DNA of 64,000 nucleotides, taken from assembly GCF_026552795.1 (NCBI RefSeq), contig NZ_JANFPI010000002.1, forward strand, positions 372,001-436,000, in the 5' to 3' direction. Within the stretch, counting starts at the first letter, position 1, and each line of letters begins with the position of its first letter. The position numbers and the translations under genes are program-made. Of the stretch, positions 41,231 through 52,046 are shown in pieces. The DNA comes from Ectorhizobium quercum. Lineage in GTDB: Bacteria; Pseudomonadota; Alphaproteobacteria; Rhizobiales; Rhizobiaceae. A model generated the notes under the pieces. It had not been told where the DNA came from, searched no databases, and saw only the letters and a program-made list of their open reading frames with translations.

Positions 41231-41584
41231 TCAAGACTTCGGCGCGTTTTTGCCTTTCCCGAAGAAGCGGCCCTCGATCCGGCGGGAGTAATGGTCGAGG
41301 GCGAGGACGCCCGCCACCAGGGCGACGCTGAACGCAAGGCCGGACCAGAACAGGACATCCGGATCTTTCAGCACGGCGGGCGGCAGAACCGGCATGGCAA
41401 CGATAACCGGGGCGACGCTCGACCACTTCATGGTCGTGTGCCGGCGGCTGCCGCGTTCGGCGCGAACGAAGCGGCCCGGCCACTCCCAAGGCCCGAACCT
41501 GTCGAGCGATTTCAGGATCGCCAGCAGGAGAAACGGCGTGGAAAACAGTCCTACCGCCAGAGCGATCCGCGCTTCATCCGTCAT
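41231..41584 (-). CDS. Hypothetical membrane protein (117 aa)
   Basis: I do not recognise a named family. The 117-residue product has three hydrophobic stretches: [17 protein letters not shown] (about 8-24), [18 protein letters not shown] (about 54-71) and [21 protein letters not shown] (about 76-96). The C-terminus is basic. The ATG at 41584 follows GGAGGG. It sits 61 bp upstream of yebC and 26 bp downstream of the MBL-fold gene on the same strand, so it is probably in one transcript with them. The three-segment layout and good RBS support a real gene. Confidence 0.65.
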   Translation of the reverse strand: MTDEARIALAVGLFSTPFLLLAILKSLDRFGPWEWPGRFVRAERGSRRHTTMKWSSVAPVIVAMPVLPPAVLKDPDVLFWSGLAFSVALVAGVLALDHYSRRIEGRFFGKGKNAPKS

Positions 41585-41610
41585 GCCGCCCTCCGAACCG
41601 CGCCGGAAGG

Positions 41611-42477
41611 TTACATGCCCTTCAGCACGTAGATCAACGGCTTTTTCGGCAAGCTGCGCATCGATACGGTGATCCGCTCGCTCGGCGCGAAGGCCACGTC
41701 GAACTGGCCGTCGAACATCTCGATGAAACGGTCGCGCGGGCTGCCGGTGCGGTGCATGGGCAGGATCAGCGAGGAGCGCAGCCGCTTGACCACCCGGCTC
41801 ATGCTGTCCGCCCCCATCGTCAGCCCGCCGTCGACCGGCACCATCAGCACGTCGAGACGGCCGATTTCGGCATAGTGCGTATCGGTCAGTTCGTGATGCA
41901 GGTGGCCGAGATGACCGATGCAAAGACCGGCCATCTCGTAGATGAAGATCGAGTTCTGATCGGCCTCCATCCCACCTGCCCCTGCATCCCCTCCCCAGCC
42001 CGGGAAGATTCGCATGTCGGTAGTCACGTTGCGGATATAGGTGTCGCCGATGACGACATGATGCTCCGCCTTGCTGCCCGGTTCGTCGCCCCAGCCATGC
42101 AGGACGTGCCGGATCGCCGGGTCCGGCGTCAGCGTGTAGTGCGAACTGTGTGCCTTGTTCATGGTGGCGACCGTCGGCGCCGGCGAGATCGGCAGCCAGC
42201 CATTGTAGTCCGTCGCCACGCTCACCCCGTCCGGCCCCTCGATCAGGAAGGTCGAATGGCCGATGAAAGTGATCGCTACCTCGTCCTTGGCCGTGCCGGC
42301 GGCCAGGATCGGCGCTTCCGGCCGGAAGCTCGCGAAGGTGACGCCGGGCAGCGTCTGCGCAATCGCCTGGCACTGGCTCACCGCCGCGCGCGCCTGCTGG
42401 GCAAGGGCCTGGGGGGCGATGGCGATGAATGCCGCAGCGGCAAAGGCAAACGTCCTGAGCATTGGCAAGGCCCGCAT
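41611..42477 (-). CDS. Periplasmic MBL-fold (UlaG-like) hydrolase with altered metal site
   Basis: This 288-residue protein has a signal peptide (about 1-26, ending PQALAQ) and a metallo-beta-lactamase fold. IGHSTFLIEGPDGVSVATDYN (in part) marks the first strand pair, His74 included. At the position of the usual HxHxDH motif it reads AHSSHYT (His110, His113), without the Asp-His pair. The later ligands appear in CIGHLGHLHHEL and MVPVDGG. It may use a reduced metal site. The substrate is unknown. ATG 42477 or 42462 are both possible starts. Confidence 0.8.
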   Translation of the reverse strand: MRALPMLRTFAFAAAAFIAIAPQALAQQARAAVSQCQAIAQTLPGVTFASFRPEAPILAAGTAKDEVAITFIGHSTFLIEGPDGVSVATDYNGWLPISPAPTVATMNKAHSSHYTLTPDPAIRHVLHGWGDEPGSKAEHHVVIGDTYIRNVTTDMRIFPGWGGDAGAGGMEADQNSIFIYEMAGLCIGHLGHLHHELTDTHYAEIGRLDVLMVPVDGGLTMGADSMSRVVKRLRSSLILPMHRTGSPRDRFIEMFDGQFDVAFAPSERITVSMRSLPKKPLIYVLKGM

Positions 42478-42576
42478 CCTGTCTGTCTGTCACCGGAAGG
42501 ATGCGGCAGGCGGCATCGGGCGTAAAGGCGTTTAAGTTCCGCCCGGCCTCACAATCGCGTCATCGCGCCGCCTTCG

Positions 42577-43401
42577 TCAGAGCCAGAACGCCGGAAGGGT
42601 CTCCGCCAGCCGCGGTCCGATTCTCAGCGGGGCGATCTTTTCGGCGAGCCCCGTCCTGTCCGAAATCTCGACCCCGACGCCGCAGATGGTCGCGGGGCCG
42701 TGGGCCGCCTCGAACCGCCCCTTCGGCATCTTGGAAATGAAGCGGTTGAGCGGCTCTTCCTTGTCCATGCCGAGCGAACTGTCGTAATCGCCGCACATGC
42801 CGGCATCCGACATATAGGCGGTGCCGCCGTTGAGGATCTGGTGATCGGCAGTCGGCACATGGGTATGCGTGCCGACGACGAAACTGGCGCGGCCGTCGAC
42901 GAAATGGGCAAAGCATTGCTTCTCGCTGGTGGCCTCCGCATGGAAATCGAAGACCACGGCGTCGGCTTCCTCCTTCAGCGGGCAGGCCGCGAGAATGGCC
43001 TCGGCGGACTTGAAGGGATCGTCGAGTTCGGGATGCATGAAGACGCGGCCCATGATGTTGGCCACCAGAATGCGCGCGCCGTTGCGGGCGAAGAAGAGGC
43101 CGGAGCCCTTGCCCGGCGTTCCGGCCGGATAATTGGCCGGACGCAGGAACTGGTCGTGGCGCGTGGAGAAGGCCACGGCTTCCTTCTGGTCCCAGACGTG
43201 GTTGCCGGTCGTCACCACGTCGGCGCCGGCATTGATCGTCTCCAGGAAGATGTCCTCGGTGATGCCGAAGCCGCCGGCGGCGTTCTCGCCGTTGACGATC
43301 ACGAAGTCGAGCTTCAGGTCGGACACCAGCCCCGGCAATTTTTCCCACACTGCCACGCGACCGGTCTTGCCCACCATATCGCCCAGAAACAGCAACCTCA
43401 T
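42577..43401 (-). CDS. YmdB-family metallophosphoesterase (TIGR00282)
   Basis: This 274-residue calcineurin-like phosphatase or cyclic-nucleotide phosphodiesterase has the full motif series: MRLLFLGDMVGKTGR, NGENAAGGFGI, GNHVWDQKE, DFHAEATSEK and GTHTHVPTADH. The last supplies the paired histidines of the di-iron site. The Bacillus relative YmdB hydrolyses 2',3'-cAMP and influences development. In Rhizobiales the role is unknown. It normally follows 5-formyl-THF cyclo-ligase, but here a chemoreceptor gene lies between them. Confidence 0.92.
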   Translation of the reverse strand: MRLLFLGDMVGKTGRVAVWEKLPGLVSDLKLDFVIVNGENAAGGFGITEDIFLETINAGADVVTTGNHVWDQKEAVAFSTRHDQFLRPANYPAGTPGKGSGLFFARNGARILVANIMGRVFMHPELDDPFKSAEAILAACPLKEEADAVVFDFHAEATSEKQCFAHFVDGRASFVVGTHTHVPTADHQILNGGTAYMSDAGMCGDYDSSLGMDKEEPLNRFISKMPKGRFEAAHGPATICGVGVEISDRTGLAEKIAPLRIGPRLAETLPAFWL

Positions 43402-43647
43402 GATGCCCGCCCTTTCAACCGAACAAGGAAAGGGCCTTCTGCAATCGGCACGCCATTCATCGGAATGTCATACGGCCCTGCCGGGACTTCTGCCATTTCC
43501 CGGCGGGCAAATGCAATGCCGCATCCCGCCGATTCAGGGCTTTTTGCCGAAAGAAGCCCCTCCACCGCGCCAAAACGGCACGGGGTGGCGACAAAGTGCG
43601 CGCGCAAGGCCTGCGTCACAAGCTTCTCTTAAGAATAGGAGGCGATA

Positions 43648-45645
43648 GTGAAGGCAATCATAATATGGGGATGCCCGATGAAACTCCTGTCCCGCTTCAG
43701 CCTCGTCAGCACCGCGACCATCGCGATGGCGGCGATCCTCGTCCTCTGTCTCGGCGCCGTCTCATGGACGGTCGCCGGGCTGATCCGCGAACGGATCGCC
43801 TCCGAAGCCATCCACTCCCAGAACGCCAGCCTGCGCATCGCCGCCACCATCATGGAGCGCGACATTCCCGGCCTGAAAGTCACCTGGAGCGAGGACGGCA
43901 ATGTCGAGCGCATCACCGCCGAACGGCTGCCGGCGGAATTCACCGACCATTCGATGATCGACGCCATCGGCCGCATGACCGGACAGACGGCGACGCTCTT
44001 CACCATCGACGGGCAGAGCCAGGGGTTCATACGCCGCACGACCAATGTGAAGACGGCCGACGGCGCCCGCGCCGTGGGAACGCCGCTCGACCCGAACGGC
44101 ACCGTCTTTCCGGCCGTCAAGCGGGGGGAGACCTATCGCGGTGAGGCGACGATCCTCGACGTCCCCTACTACACGATCTACCAGCCCGTCGCGACCTCCG
44201 CCGGACAGGTGATCGGCGTCGTCTATGCCGGCGTCCGCACCGCCGAAATCGCCGGCATCGCCAGCCGCTTCGCCTGGGCCATCGGCCTGACCGCCAGCAT
44301 CGCCGTGGTCATCGCCATCGCCCTGATGGTCTTCATCATGCGCAGCATCATCGGCCCGATTCCGAGGCTGACGGCAGCCGCCGGCCGGCTGGCGGACGGA
44401 CAGGTCCGGGACGACATTCCCGATCGCGACCTGCGCAACGAAATCGGCGCTATGGCCCGCGCCCTCGAGGTCTTCCGCCTGAACGCGCTCGCCAAGCTGG
44501 AACTGGAACGCCGCTCCGCGGACGAGCGCAGCCGCCACGAGGCCGAGCGCGTGGCCGACGAGCGGGAAAAGGAGGAGGCCGCGGCCGCGCGCGCCGCCTG
44601 CATCGACCACCTCGCCGAAGCGCTGGACCGCCTGAGCCAGGGCGACCTCACGACCCGGATCGAGCGGCCCTTCACGCCCGAGATGGAACGCCTGCGGTCC
44701 GATTTCAACAATTCGGTGTTCAACCTCAGCAAGGCGTTTGCCCGCCTGCGCGACGAGGCGTCCGCCATCGCCGAAAGCAGCGCCGAGATGCGCGGCTCCG
44801 CCTCGGATCTGGCCAACCGCACCGAACAGCAGGCCGCGTCGCTGGAGGAGACCTCCGCCGCCATCGAGGAAATGACGGGAACGGTGCGCTCCTCCGCCGA
44901 ACGGGCGCAGGAAGCCTCCGGCGTCGCCGCGCAGGCCCAGACCAGCACCGAGCAATCGTCCCGGGTGGTTTCCAACGCCGTGGATGCGATGAACCGCATC
45001 GAGCAGGCCGCCGGCGAGATTTCGACCATCATCAACGTCATCGACGAGATCGCCTTCCAGACCAATCTTCTGGCACTGAACGCCGGCGTCGAGGCCGCCC
45101 GGGCCGGCGATGCCGGCAAGGGCTTCGCCGTCGTGGCGCAGGAGGTGCGCGAGCTTGCCCAGCGTTCCGCCAACGCCGCGAAGGACATCAAGACGCTCAT
45201 CACCCGCTCGGGGCAGGAAGTGGCGGGCGGGGTGAAGCTGGTCCGCGAGACGGGCGAGGCGCTCGGCTCCATTTCCGGGCAGGTCAGCCGCATCAACGAC
45301 CTGATCGCCGCCATCGCCACCGCCGCGCGCGAACAGTCCACCGGGCTTCAGGAAATCAATACCGCCGTCAACCAGATGGACCAGTTCACGCAGAAGAACG
45401 CCGCGATGGTGGAGGAAACCACGGCCGTGACCCACAAGCTGGCCGAAAGCGCCGCAACGCTCTCCGACCTGCTGACCGGCTTCAGGGTGGAAGGCCGCGC
45501 CGAAGCGCCCGCCCGCGTCGCGCCGCCGGTTGAAACGCGTCCCGCGGCATCGCCAGCCCGGGCCATGCAGAACCGGCTCACCGGCGCATTCCGCAGCGGC
45601 GCGAGCCCGGCGGCGGCCGTCAGTTCGGACTGGGAAGAGTTCTGA
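43648..45645 (+). CDS. Methyl-accepting chemotaxis protein with CheR-tether pentapeptide
   Basis: This 665-residue receptor has TM1 (about 20-45), a single-Cache-like periplasmic domain of about 150 residues ([20 protein letters not shown]), TM2 (about 205-228), HAMP and the signalling hairpin [19 protein letters not shown]. The C-terminus DWEEF fits the xWxxF pentapeptide that docks CheR methyltransferase. GTG at 43648 follows a strong AGGAGG; the ATG at 43678 is an alternative. It overlaps the convergent cyclo-ligase gene by 26 bases at the 3' ends. It may assist the tether-less receptor encoded at 36.8 kb. Confidence 0.92.
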   Translation: MKAIIIWGCPMKLLSRFSLVSTATIAMAAILVLCLGAVSWTVAGLIRERIASEAIHSQNASLRIAATIMERDIPGLKVTWSEDGNVERITAERLPAEFTDHSMIDAIGRMTGQTATLFTIDGQSQGFIRRTTNVKTADGARAVGTPLDPNGTVFPAVKRGETYRGEATILDVPYYTIYQPVATSAGQVIGVVYAGVRTAEIAGIASRFAWAIGLTASIAVVIAIALMVFIMRSIIGPIPRLTAAAGRLADGQVRDDIPDRDLRNEIGAMARALEVFRLNALAKLELERRSADERSRHEAERVADEREKEEAAAARAACIDHLAEALDRLSQGDLTTRIERPFTPEMERLRSDFNNSVFNLSKAFARLRDEASAIAESSAEMRGSASDLANRTEQQAASLEETSAAIEEMTGTVRSSAERAQEASGVAAQAQTSTEQSSRVVSNAVDAMNRIEQAAGEISTIINVIDEIAFQTNLLALNAGVEAARAGDAGKGFAVVAQEVRELAQRSANAAKDIKTLITRSGQEVAGGVKLVRETGEALGSISGQVSRINDLIAAIATAAREQSTGLQEINTAVNQMDQFTQKNAAMVEETTAVTHKLAESAATLSDLLTGFRVEGRAEAPARVAPPVETRPAASPARAMQNRLTGAFRSGASPAAAVSSDWEEF

Positions 45646-46204
45646 ACCCCTCCTCCGTCAGCACGGCGTCCATCGGCACGTCATGGGCATCCGCCGGCAC
45701 CGCCTCGCTCTCCTGACAGGCGAAGGCGACACCGACGAGGCGGGGTCTGAGATCCCGCTCGCGCATCCGGTCGATGGCCCGGTCGTAATGGCCGGCGCCG
45801 TAACCGATGCGGTTGCCGTAACGGTCGAAGGCCGACAGCGGCATCAGGATGATATCGGGATCGGCCAGCGGCGCATCGGCGGGGGCGCCCATCGTTCCCC
45901 ATCCCGTATCGGTGAGCGGCCGGGCGGGATCGTAAAGCCGGAAGGCGATCGTCTCGCGGTCGAGCACCGCCGGCAGGCAGAGCCGGGCGCCCTTCTGTGC
46001 CAGCGCCGCCAGCAGCGGCATGATGTCCGCTTCGGAGCGGATCGGGTAATAACCGGAAACGACGGCGCCCGGCGGCACGTCCAGACCGGCGATCCCGTGG
46101 CGGCAGATGGCAGCGCTCCTGCATGCCCGTTCCCGGGGCGAAAGCCCGTCGCGCGCCGCCAGCCGTTCCGCGCGCAGCACCGCCTTGGATATGGTTTCGG
46201 ACAT
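45620..46204 (-). CDS. 5-formyltetrahydrofolate cyclo-ligase
   Basis: This 194-residue enzyme converts 5-formyl-THF to 5,10-methenyl-THF with ATP. Identifying blocks are [42 protein letters not shown] and the family motif [19 protein letters not shown]. The frame opens at 46270, but the ATG at 46204 follows GGGGAGAA. In many bacteria this gene (ygfA) is linked with zapA and 6S RNA. Here ppk2 intervenes. It shares 26 bases of 3' end with the chemoreceptor gene. Confidence 0.94.
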   Translation of the reverse strand: MSETISKAVLRAERLAARDGLSPRERACRSAAICRHGIAGLDVPPGAVVSGYYPIRSEADIMPLLAALAQKGARLCLPAVLDRETIAFRLYDPARPLTDTGWGTMGAPADAPLADPDIILMPLSAFDRYGNRIGYGAGHYDRAIDRMRERDLRPRLVGVAFACQESEAVPADAHDVPMDAVLTEEGFRTLPSPN

Positions 46205-46266
46205 CGTTCTCCCCGTTCGCAATCGGGCCGGAACCATAATACAGGCCACGGCCCGGCGAAAGCCGG

Positions 46267-47292
46267 TCAACGGTTGATGCGGCGGCTTTCCGGGTGCAGC
46301 GTCTTGCCGAGGATGCTCTCGTCACGCCCGATGACATGGGCGCTCGCGCCGACGATCAGCGGATCGGGATCGTCCACGGCGCGCACGCCCGGCGGCCGAT
46401 AGGGCAGAGACGTCAGGAAATGCCGCATGCAATTGAGCCGCGCGCGCTTCTTGTCGTCCGACTTGACGATGGTCCACGGCGCATCCGCGGTATCGGTGAA
46501 GAAAAACATCGCCTCCTTCGCCTCGGTGTAATCGTCCCACTTGCCGAGCGACGCCTTGTCGATGGGCGAGAGCTTCCACTGCTTCAGCGGATCGGTCTCG
46601 CGCTGCCTGAAGCGGCGGGCCTGCTCGTCGCGCGTCACGGAAAACCAGTATTTGAAAAGACGGATGCCGGAGCGCACCATCATCTTTTCCAGTTCCGGGC
46701 ATTCGCGCATGAATTCCAGGTAATCGTTCGGCGAGCAGAAGCCCATGACGCGCTCGACGCCGGCACGGTTGTACCAGGAGCGGTCGAAGAACACGATCTC
46801 GCCGCCCGCCGGCAGGTGTTCGAGATAACGCTGGAAATACCATTGCGTCCTTTCCCGGTCGGAGGGCTTTTCCAGCGCCACGACCCGCGCACCGCGAGGA
46901 TTGAGGTGCTCCATGAAGCGCTTGATCGTGCCGCCCTTGCCGGCGGCATCGCGTCCCTCGAAGATCACGACGATCTTCTGCCCCGTTTCCTTCACCCAGT
47001 TCTGGGCCTTCAGAAGCTCGACCTGAAGCGCCGACATCTGCTCCATGTAGGTCTTGTTCGGCATGCGGTTTCGATAGGGATATTCCCCCGTCTCGAAGGT
47101 CTGCCGGATGGCGTCCGGGTCCTTGCGCAGGCTGCGGATATCGAAATGATGCTCCACCGGCGGCGTCGGCAAGGGCGCGACGTGAACGGCCGTTCCGATC
47201 TCCGGTTCGGCAGCCGCTACGGGCTCCGGCGCCGGAACGCTGTCGTCCGTCCTGAAACCCTCGACTGCGGTGACGTTGTCCTGATCCGTCAT
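46267..47292 (-). CDS. ppk2: Polyphosphate kinase 2 (class I)
   Basis: This 341-residue protein has an N-terminal extension of about 50 residues, then a single PPK2 domain. Walker A is FEGRDAAGKGG (111-121), the lid region follows, and Walker B-like FFDRSWYNRAGVERVMGF is next. KWSPIDK-like KLSPIDKASLGKWDDYTEAKE matches class I PPK2. These enzymes transfer phosphate between polyphosphate and nucleoside diphosphates. The gene stands between the 6S RNA candidate and the cyclo-ligase gene on the same strand, 62 bp before the latter. Confidence 0.94.
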   Translation of the reverse strand: MTDQDNVTAVEGFRTDDSVPAPEPVAAAEPEIGTAVHVAPLPTPPVEHHFDIRSLRKDPDAIRQTFETGEYPYRNRMPNKTYMEQMSALQVELLKAQNWVKETGQKIVVIFEGRDAAGKGGTIKRFMEHLNPRGARVVALEKPSDRERTQWYFQRYLEHLPAGGEIVFFDRSWYNRAGVERVMGFCSPNDYLEFMRECPELEKMMVRSGIRLFKYWFSVTRDEQARRFRQRETDPLKQWKLSPIDKASLGKWDDYTEAKEAMFFFTDTADAPWTIVKSDDKKRARLNCMRHFLTSLPYRPPGVRAVDDPDPLIVGASAHVIGRDESILGKTLHPESRRINR

Positions 47293-47480
47293 TCCGTCCC
47301 GTTTCCCTCGTTGAAATTAACACAACGCAAATCTCCGCCCATGCAGGAATGCCCGCATTGATCGAAATCAAGGTTGGAATAACAAGTTCTGCGCGGGGTA
47401 AAGAAAGCGTTCCACCTGCCGCGCAGGCGCAACCTGCCTCCGATTCAACCGGGTCAATGCGGTGTGTGGGGAAGGAAAGC

Positions 47481-47635
47481 GCGATCCACGACAACCGGTG
47501 GATGTTTACGATCCTGGGTGCCTACAAACGTAGGTGGGCGCCATATGTCCGGACCCACGGGTCCGGTCAGGGACAGCTCCCTTTGGATCGAGTATGGCCC
47601 CAGGGATTGTGGTATCCTGCCGGGAAGCGCAGACC
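47481..47635 (-). ncRNA. ssrS: 6S RNA (candidate)
   Basis: The 392-bp gap between zapA and ppk2 has no gene but a well-structured minus-strand sequence of about 155 nt. A closing stem CCGGCAGGAT/ATCCACCGG opens into a bubble. A stem ATCCCTGGGG/CACCCAGGAT follows, then on the 3' side a small hairpin CCTACGTTTGTAGG, then GGCCATA/TATGGC and an apical part. A long helix with a central bubble and a 3'-side hairpin is the 6S plan. The zapA-6S-cyclo-ligase order is its usual locus. 6S RNA sequesters sigma-70 polymerase. Ends are estimated; only synteny and manual folding support it. Confidence 0.7.
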
Positions 47636-47684
47636 GCATGAAACATATAGTCTCAATCGGGCCGTTGCGCCAGAGGCTGCCGGA

Positions 47685-48065
47685 TCAATTCACCGGCGTC
47701 GAGGGCGGGCGGGCCGAAAGCTTGGCGGCCAGCGCGGTCATCCGCGCGGTCATCTCCTCGATGACGGCCGTCACTTCCAGATTGCGCGTTTCCAGGCTGG
47801 CGGCTGCACCGTCGCGGCTCTGGCGCAGCCCCTCCACTTCCGTCTGGAGCGCCGCGACCTGGCGCGACAGTTCGGTCATCTCGTCCATCACCATGATGCC
47901 GGCCATGACGGTCAGGCGCAGATCGCCGATTTCGCCGAACTGGCTCTTGAGATGCCCGACATAGCGGTCGAAGCGCTGGGCGAGATCGACGAGATGCTCT
48001 TCCTGGCCTTCCTCGCAGGCCATGCGATAGGCCTTGCCGTCGATGGATACCGTTACCTGTGCCAT
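47685..48065 (-). CDS. zapA: Cell-division protein ZapA
   Basis: This 126-residue cytosolic protein starts MAQVTVSIDGKAYRMACEEGQ, the ZapA globular head. HLVDLAQRFDRYVGHLKSQ and a C-terminal coiled coil (about 60-110, ELSRQVAALQTEVEGLRQS) follow. ZapA bundles FtsZ filaments at mid-cell. It is 21 bp downstream of the DUF4164 gene, so both are in one operon. The 6S RNA candidate follows. Confidence 0.92.
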   Translation of the reverse strand: MAQVTVSIDGKAYRMACEEGQEEHLVDLAQRFDRYVGHLKSQFGEIGDLRLTVMAGIMVMDEMTELSRQVAALQTEVEGLRQSRDGAAASLETRNLEVTAVIEEMTARMTALAAKLSARPPSTPVN

Positions 48066-48086
48066 TGTTCGCCCGCCCGCTGAAGA

Positions 48087-48359
48087 TTACCGGTCAAGAA
48101 CCGCCCTGATCGTTTCCATCGCCGTCACCAGACGCCGGGAGACCTCCCGGTTCACCTCCTCGAGACGGTTGGCCCTGAACTCGGCCTGGTCCAGTTCCTG
48201 CGCCAGACGGGCACGGTCGGCGTGAACGCGGCGCACCTCGTTGTCGGCGTCGCCATGCTCGCGCTCGCGGTCGATGCGGGCATCCACGGCGCTCTCCAGC
48301 CCCGTCATCGCCCTTCGCAACTCGCTGAGCGCCGCCTCCATCGATTTCCCTGTCGACAT
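48087..48359 (-). CDS. DUF4164 coiled-coil protein
   Basis: This protein of about 90 residues, starting at ATG 48359 (MSTGKSMEAALSELRRAM), is one long predicted coiled coil: charged heptads through VDARIDREREHGDADNEVRR and LDQAEFRANRLEEVNREVSR. The DUF4164 family is found beside zapA across Rhizobiales, which suggests a division role. No function is proven. An ATG at 48368 is an alternative start. Confidence 0.8.
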   Translation of the reverse strand: MSTGKSMEAALSELRRAMTGLESAVDARIDREREHGDADNEVRRVHADRARLAQELDQAEFRANRLEEVNREVSRRLVTAMETIRAVLDR

Positions 48360-48677
48360 GCTGCCCATCCCGGCCTTGCCCTTGCGGATCGAATCGCACG
48401 GACACACTTTGAACCTGATGGCGGACAATATTCGCCGTGAACGAGCCGCGTCAACAAATGCGGGCCGGACGGATCGCTCTTGCTGTGGACGGCGCCCGTT
48501 CCGGCCAAAGCCGTCACGCCGATTTCACGTTTCGGGCCTAGCGAAGAATACGGCGAACTCTGCCCGTGGCGCAGCCGGATTTATTGACATGGCCCGCGCA
48601 CCTGATATGGAACACCCAAACTGAGCGGCCCCGCCGCCATAACCCCTGTCGCCGCCGGATTTAAGGATGGGACGATC
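48360..48677. other. Divergent intergenic region DUF4164-zapA / tkt
   Basis: This gap of about 318 bp contains the tkt promoter described next and presumably the promoter of the zapA operon on the other strand. I see no further gene. Confidence 0.5.
48584..48611 (+). promoter_or_regulatory. Sigma-70-type promoter of tkt
   Basis: A perfect -35 TTGACA (48584-48589) and a -10 TATGGA (48606-48611) are separated by 16 bases. Predicted transcription starts near 48618, giving a leader of about 60 nt before tkt. Confidence 0.55.
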
Positions 48678-50660
48678 ATGATCTCTACAGAAAAGCACAA
48701 CCAGATGGCCAACGCGATCCGTTTCCTGTCGATGGATGCCGTCGAGAAGGCCAAGTCCGGCCATCCCGGCCTGCCGATGGGGGCCGCCGATGTCGCGACC
48801 GTCCTCTTCACCCGCTTCCTGAAGTTCGATCCCAAGAACCCGCTCTGGCCCGACCGCGACCGTTTCGTCCTGTCCGCCGGCCACGGCTCCATGCTGCTCT
48901 ACTCGCTGCTCTACCTCACCGGCTACGAAGACATGACCATCGAGGACATCAAGCAGTTCCGCCAGCTCGGCTCCAAGACCGCCGGCCACCCGGAATACGG
49001 CCACGCCTCGGGCATCGAGACGACCACCGGCCCGCTCGGCCAGGGTATTGCCACCGCCGTCGGCATGGCCATCGCCGAGCGCAAGCTGGCCCAGGAATTC
49101 GGCGCGGACGTGCAGAACCACTACACCTACGTCCTCGCCGGTGACGGCTGCCTCATGGAAGGCATCAGCCAGGAAGCCATCGCGCTCGCGGGCCACCTGA
49201 AGCTGAACAAGCTGATCGTCTTCTGGGACGACAACAACATCTCCATCGACGGCCCGATCTCGCTGGCCGATTCGACCGACCAGCACGCCCGCTTCCGCGC
49301 CTCGAAATGGCATACCATCGCCGTCGACGGTCACGATCCGGACGCCATCGCCGCTGCCATCGAGGAAGCGCAGAAGTCCGACAAGCCGACCATGATCGCG
49401 GCCAAGACGACGATCGGCTTCGGCGCGCCGCACAAGGCCGGCACCCACAAGGTGCATGGTTCGCCGCTGGGCGCCGAGGAAATCGCCGCCACCCGCGCCG
49501 CCCTCGGCTGGGAAGCCGAGCCCTTCGTCGTTCCGGCCGAGATTCTCGATACCTGGCGGCTGGCCGGCCTGCGTTCCACCAAGACCCGCAAGGACTGGGA
49601 GGGCCGCCTTGCCGCGCTGCCGGCCGAGAAGAAGGCCGAGTTCGAGCGCCGCTTCGCCGGCGACCTGCCCGGCACCTTCGACGGCGCCATCGACGCCTAC
49701 AAGAAGAAGCTCGCCGAAACGAAGCCGACCGTCGCCACCCGCAAGGCATCCGAGGACGCGCTCGAGGTTATCAACGGCGTCGTGGTGGAAACCCTCGGCG
49801 GCTCCGCCGACCTGACCGGTTCCAACAACACCAAGACCAGCCAGACGGCCTCGATCACGCCCGACGATTTCTCCGGCCGCTACCTGCACTACGGCGTGCG
49901 CGAGCACGGCATGGCCGCCGCCATGAACGGCATCGCCCTGCACGGCGGCCTGATCCCCTATTCCGGCGGCTTCCTGATCTTCTCGGACTATTGCCGTCCG
50001 TCCATCCGCCTCGCCGCGCTGATGGGCATCCGCTCCATCCACGTCCTCACGCACGATTCCATCGGTCTCGGCGAGGACGGCCCGACGCACCAGCCGGTCG
50101 AACAACTGGCGGCGCTGCGCGCCATTCCGAACCTCAAGGTCTTCCGTCCGGCCGACGCCACGGAAACGGCCGAGTGCTGGCAGCTTGCCCTGCACGACAA
50201 GGAAAGCCCCTCGGCCATCGCCCTGACGCGCCAGAACCTCAGCCCCGTACGCACCGAATACAGCGAGAAGAACCTGTCGGCGCACGGTGCCTACGACATC
50301 GCCCCGGCCGATGGCGCCGAGGTCACGATCTTCGCCTCAGGCTCCGAGGTCGAGATCGCGCTGGCCGCCCGCAAGCTTCTGGCCGAAAAGAAGATCGTCG
50401 CCCGCGTCGTTTCCGTTCCCTGCTTCGAACTCTTCGCCCGGCAGCCGGAAGCCTATCGCAAGGCGATCATCGGCAATTCGCCGGTGCGCGTCGGCATCGA
50501 GGCCGCCATCCGCCAGGGATGGGACGAGATCATCGGCGCCGACGGCATCTTCGTCGGCATGACGTCCTTCGGCGCCTCCGGCCCCTACAAGGAACTCTAC
50601 GAGCATTTCGGTATCACCGCCGGCGCAATTGTCGCAGCGGTTGAATCGAAGCTTGCATAA
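48678..50660 (+). CDS. tkt: Transketolase
   Basis: This 660-residue thiamine-diphosphate enzyme moves two-carbon units between sugar phosphates in the non-oxidative pentose-phosphate pathway. [20 protein letters not shown] contains the conserved His. [13 protein letters not shown] with the following DDNNISIDG forms the TPP/metal site. The pyrimidine domain begins near residue 350 ([20 protein letters not shown]), and [16 protein letters not shown] is the transketolase signature. Length is normal. It heads tkt-gap-pgk, the first part of the rhizobial cbb-like glycolytic cluster. Confidence 0.97.
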   Translation: MISTEKHNQMANAIRFLSMDAVEKAKSGHPGLPMGAADVATVLFTRFLKFDPKNPLWPDRDRFVLSAGHGSMLLYSLLYLTGYEDMTIEDIKQFRQLGSKTAGHPEYGHASGIETTTGPLGQGIATAVGMAIAERKLAQEFGADVQNHYTYVLAGDGCLMEGISQEAIALAGHLKLNKLIVFWDDNNISIDGPISLADSTDQHARFRASKWHTIAVDGHDPDAIAAAIEEAQKSDKPTMIAAKTTIGFGAPHKAGTHKVHGSPLGAEEIAATRAALGWEAEPFVVPAEILDTWRLAGLRSTKTRKDWEGRLAALPAEKKAEFERRFAGDLPGTFDGAIDAYKKKLAETKPTVATRKASEDALEVINGVVVETLGGSADLTGSNNTKTSQTASITPDDFSGRYLHYGVREHGMAAAMNGIALHGGLIPYSGGFLIFSDYCRPSIRLAALMGIRSIHVLTHDSIGLGEDGPTHQPVEQLAALRAIPNLKVFRPADATETAECWQLALHDKESPSAIALTRQNLSPVRTEYSEKNLSAHGAYDIAPADGAEVTIFASGSEVEIALAARKLLAEKKIVARVVSVPCFELFARQPEAYRKAIIGNSPVRVGIEAAIRQGWDEIIGADGIFVGMTSFGASGPYKELYEHFGITAGAIVAAVESKLA

Positions 50661-50817
50661 GGGCTTGCGAAGCCTTTCTATACCCGTCGCCTGATTTTGC
50701 GTTGCACACACACGCAGGCGGCAGGCCCAAAGAGCCCGAAGGGCACGGCGAAAGCGTTCGGACGCCGCGCCCTTCCGGAACCGACAAAACCGAACACCTG
50801 AAGCGGGAGTGACAAGA

Positions 50818-51819
<1,002 letters not shown>

Positions 51820-51853
51820 TACCGGTCGAGAAAGCCGTTATCCGTCCCGCATG

Positions 51854-51880
51854 GCCGCACCCGAAAGGGTGCGGCTTTTT
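51854..51880 (+). terminator. Intrinsic terminator after gap
   Basis: GCCGCACCC (51854-51862) and GGGTGCGGC (51867-51875) form a nine-bp stem with a GAAA tetraloop, followed by TTTTT. This is a textbook Rho-independent terminator, 35 bp after the gap stop codon. Confidence 0.95.
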
Positions 51881-51912
51881 GTTGCAATGCGGTTTCCACA
51901 CCCGCTTCCATC

Positions 51913-51923
51913 CGTTTAAATCG
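51913..51923. promoter_or_regulatory. TTTAAATCG site upstream of pgk
   Basis: CGTTTAAATCG, with a following T, resembles the perfect palindrome TCGATTTAAATCGA before pgi: nine shared core bases in TTTAAATCG. It lies 124 bp before the pgk start, just beyond the gap terminator. Confidence 0.4.
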
Positions 51924-52046
51924 TTATAAAAACAATGGACGAGGGGTGCAAAAAGACAAGCGCCGCGAAGTGCTTGCGTCAGCGATCTGTCCGTGTATGG
52001 TCCCCTGTTATAGATGTCCAAGACCAAAGACAGGTGGAAAATTACC

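Noticed and set aside
43398..43619. 73-codon minus-strand frame overlapping the YmdB-family gene start by four bases
   Set aside because: GTG start, no clear RBS, no recognisable family, and it occupies the promoter gap between two divergent genes. A stop-start overlap alone is weak support.
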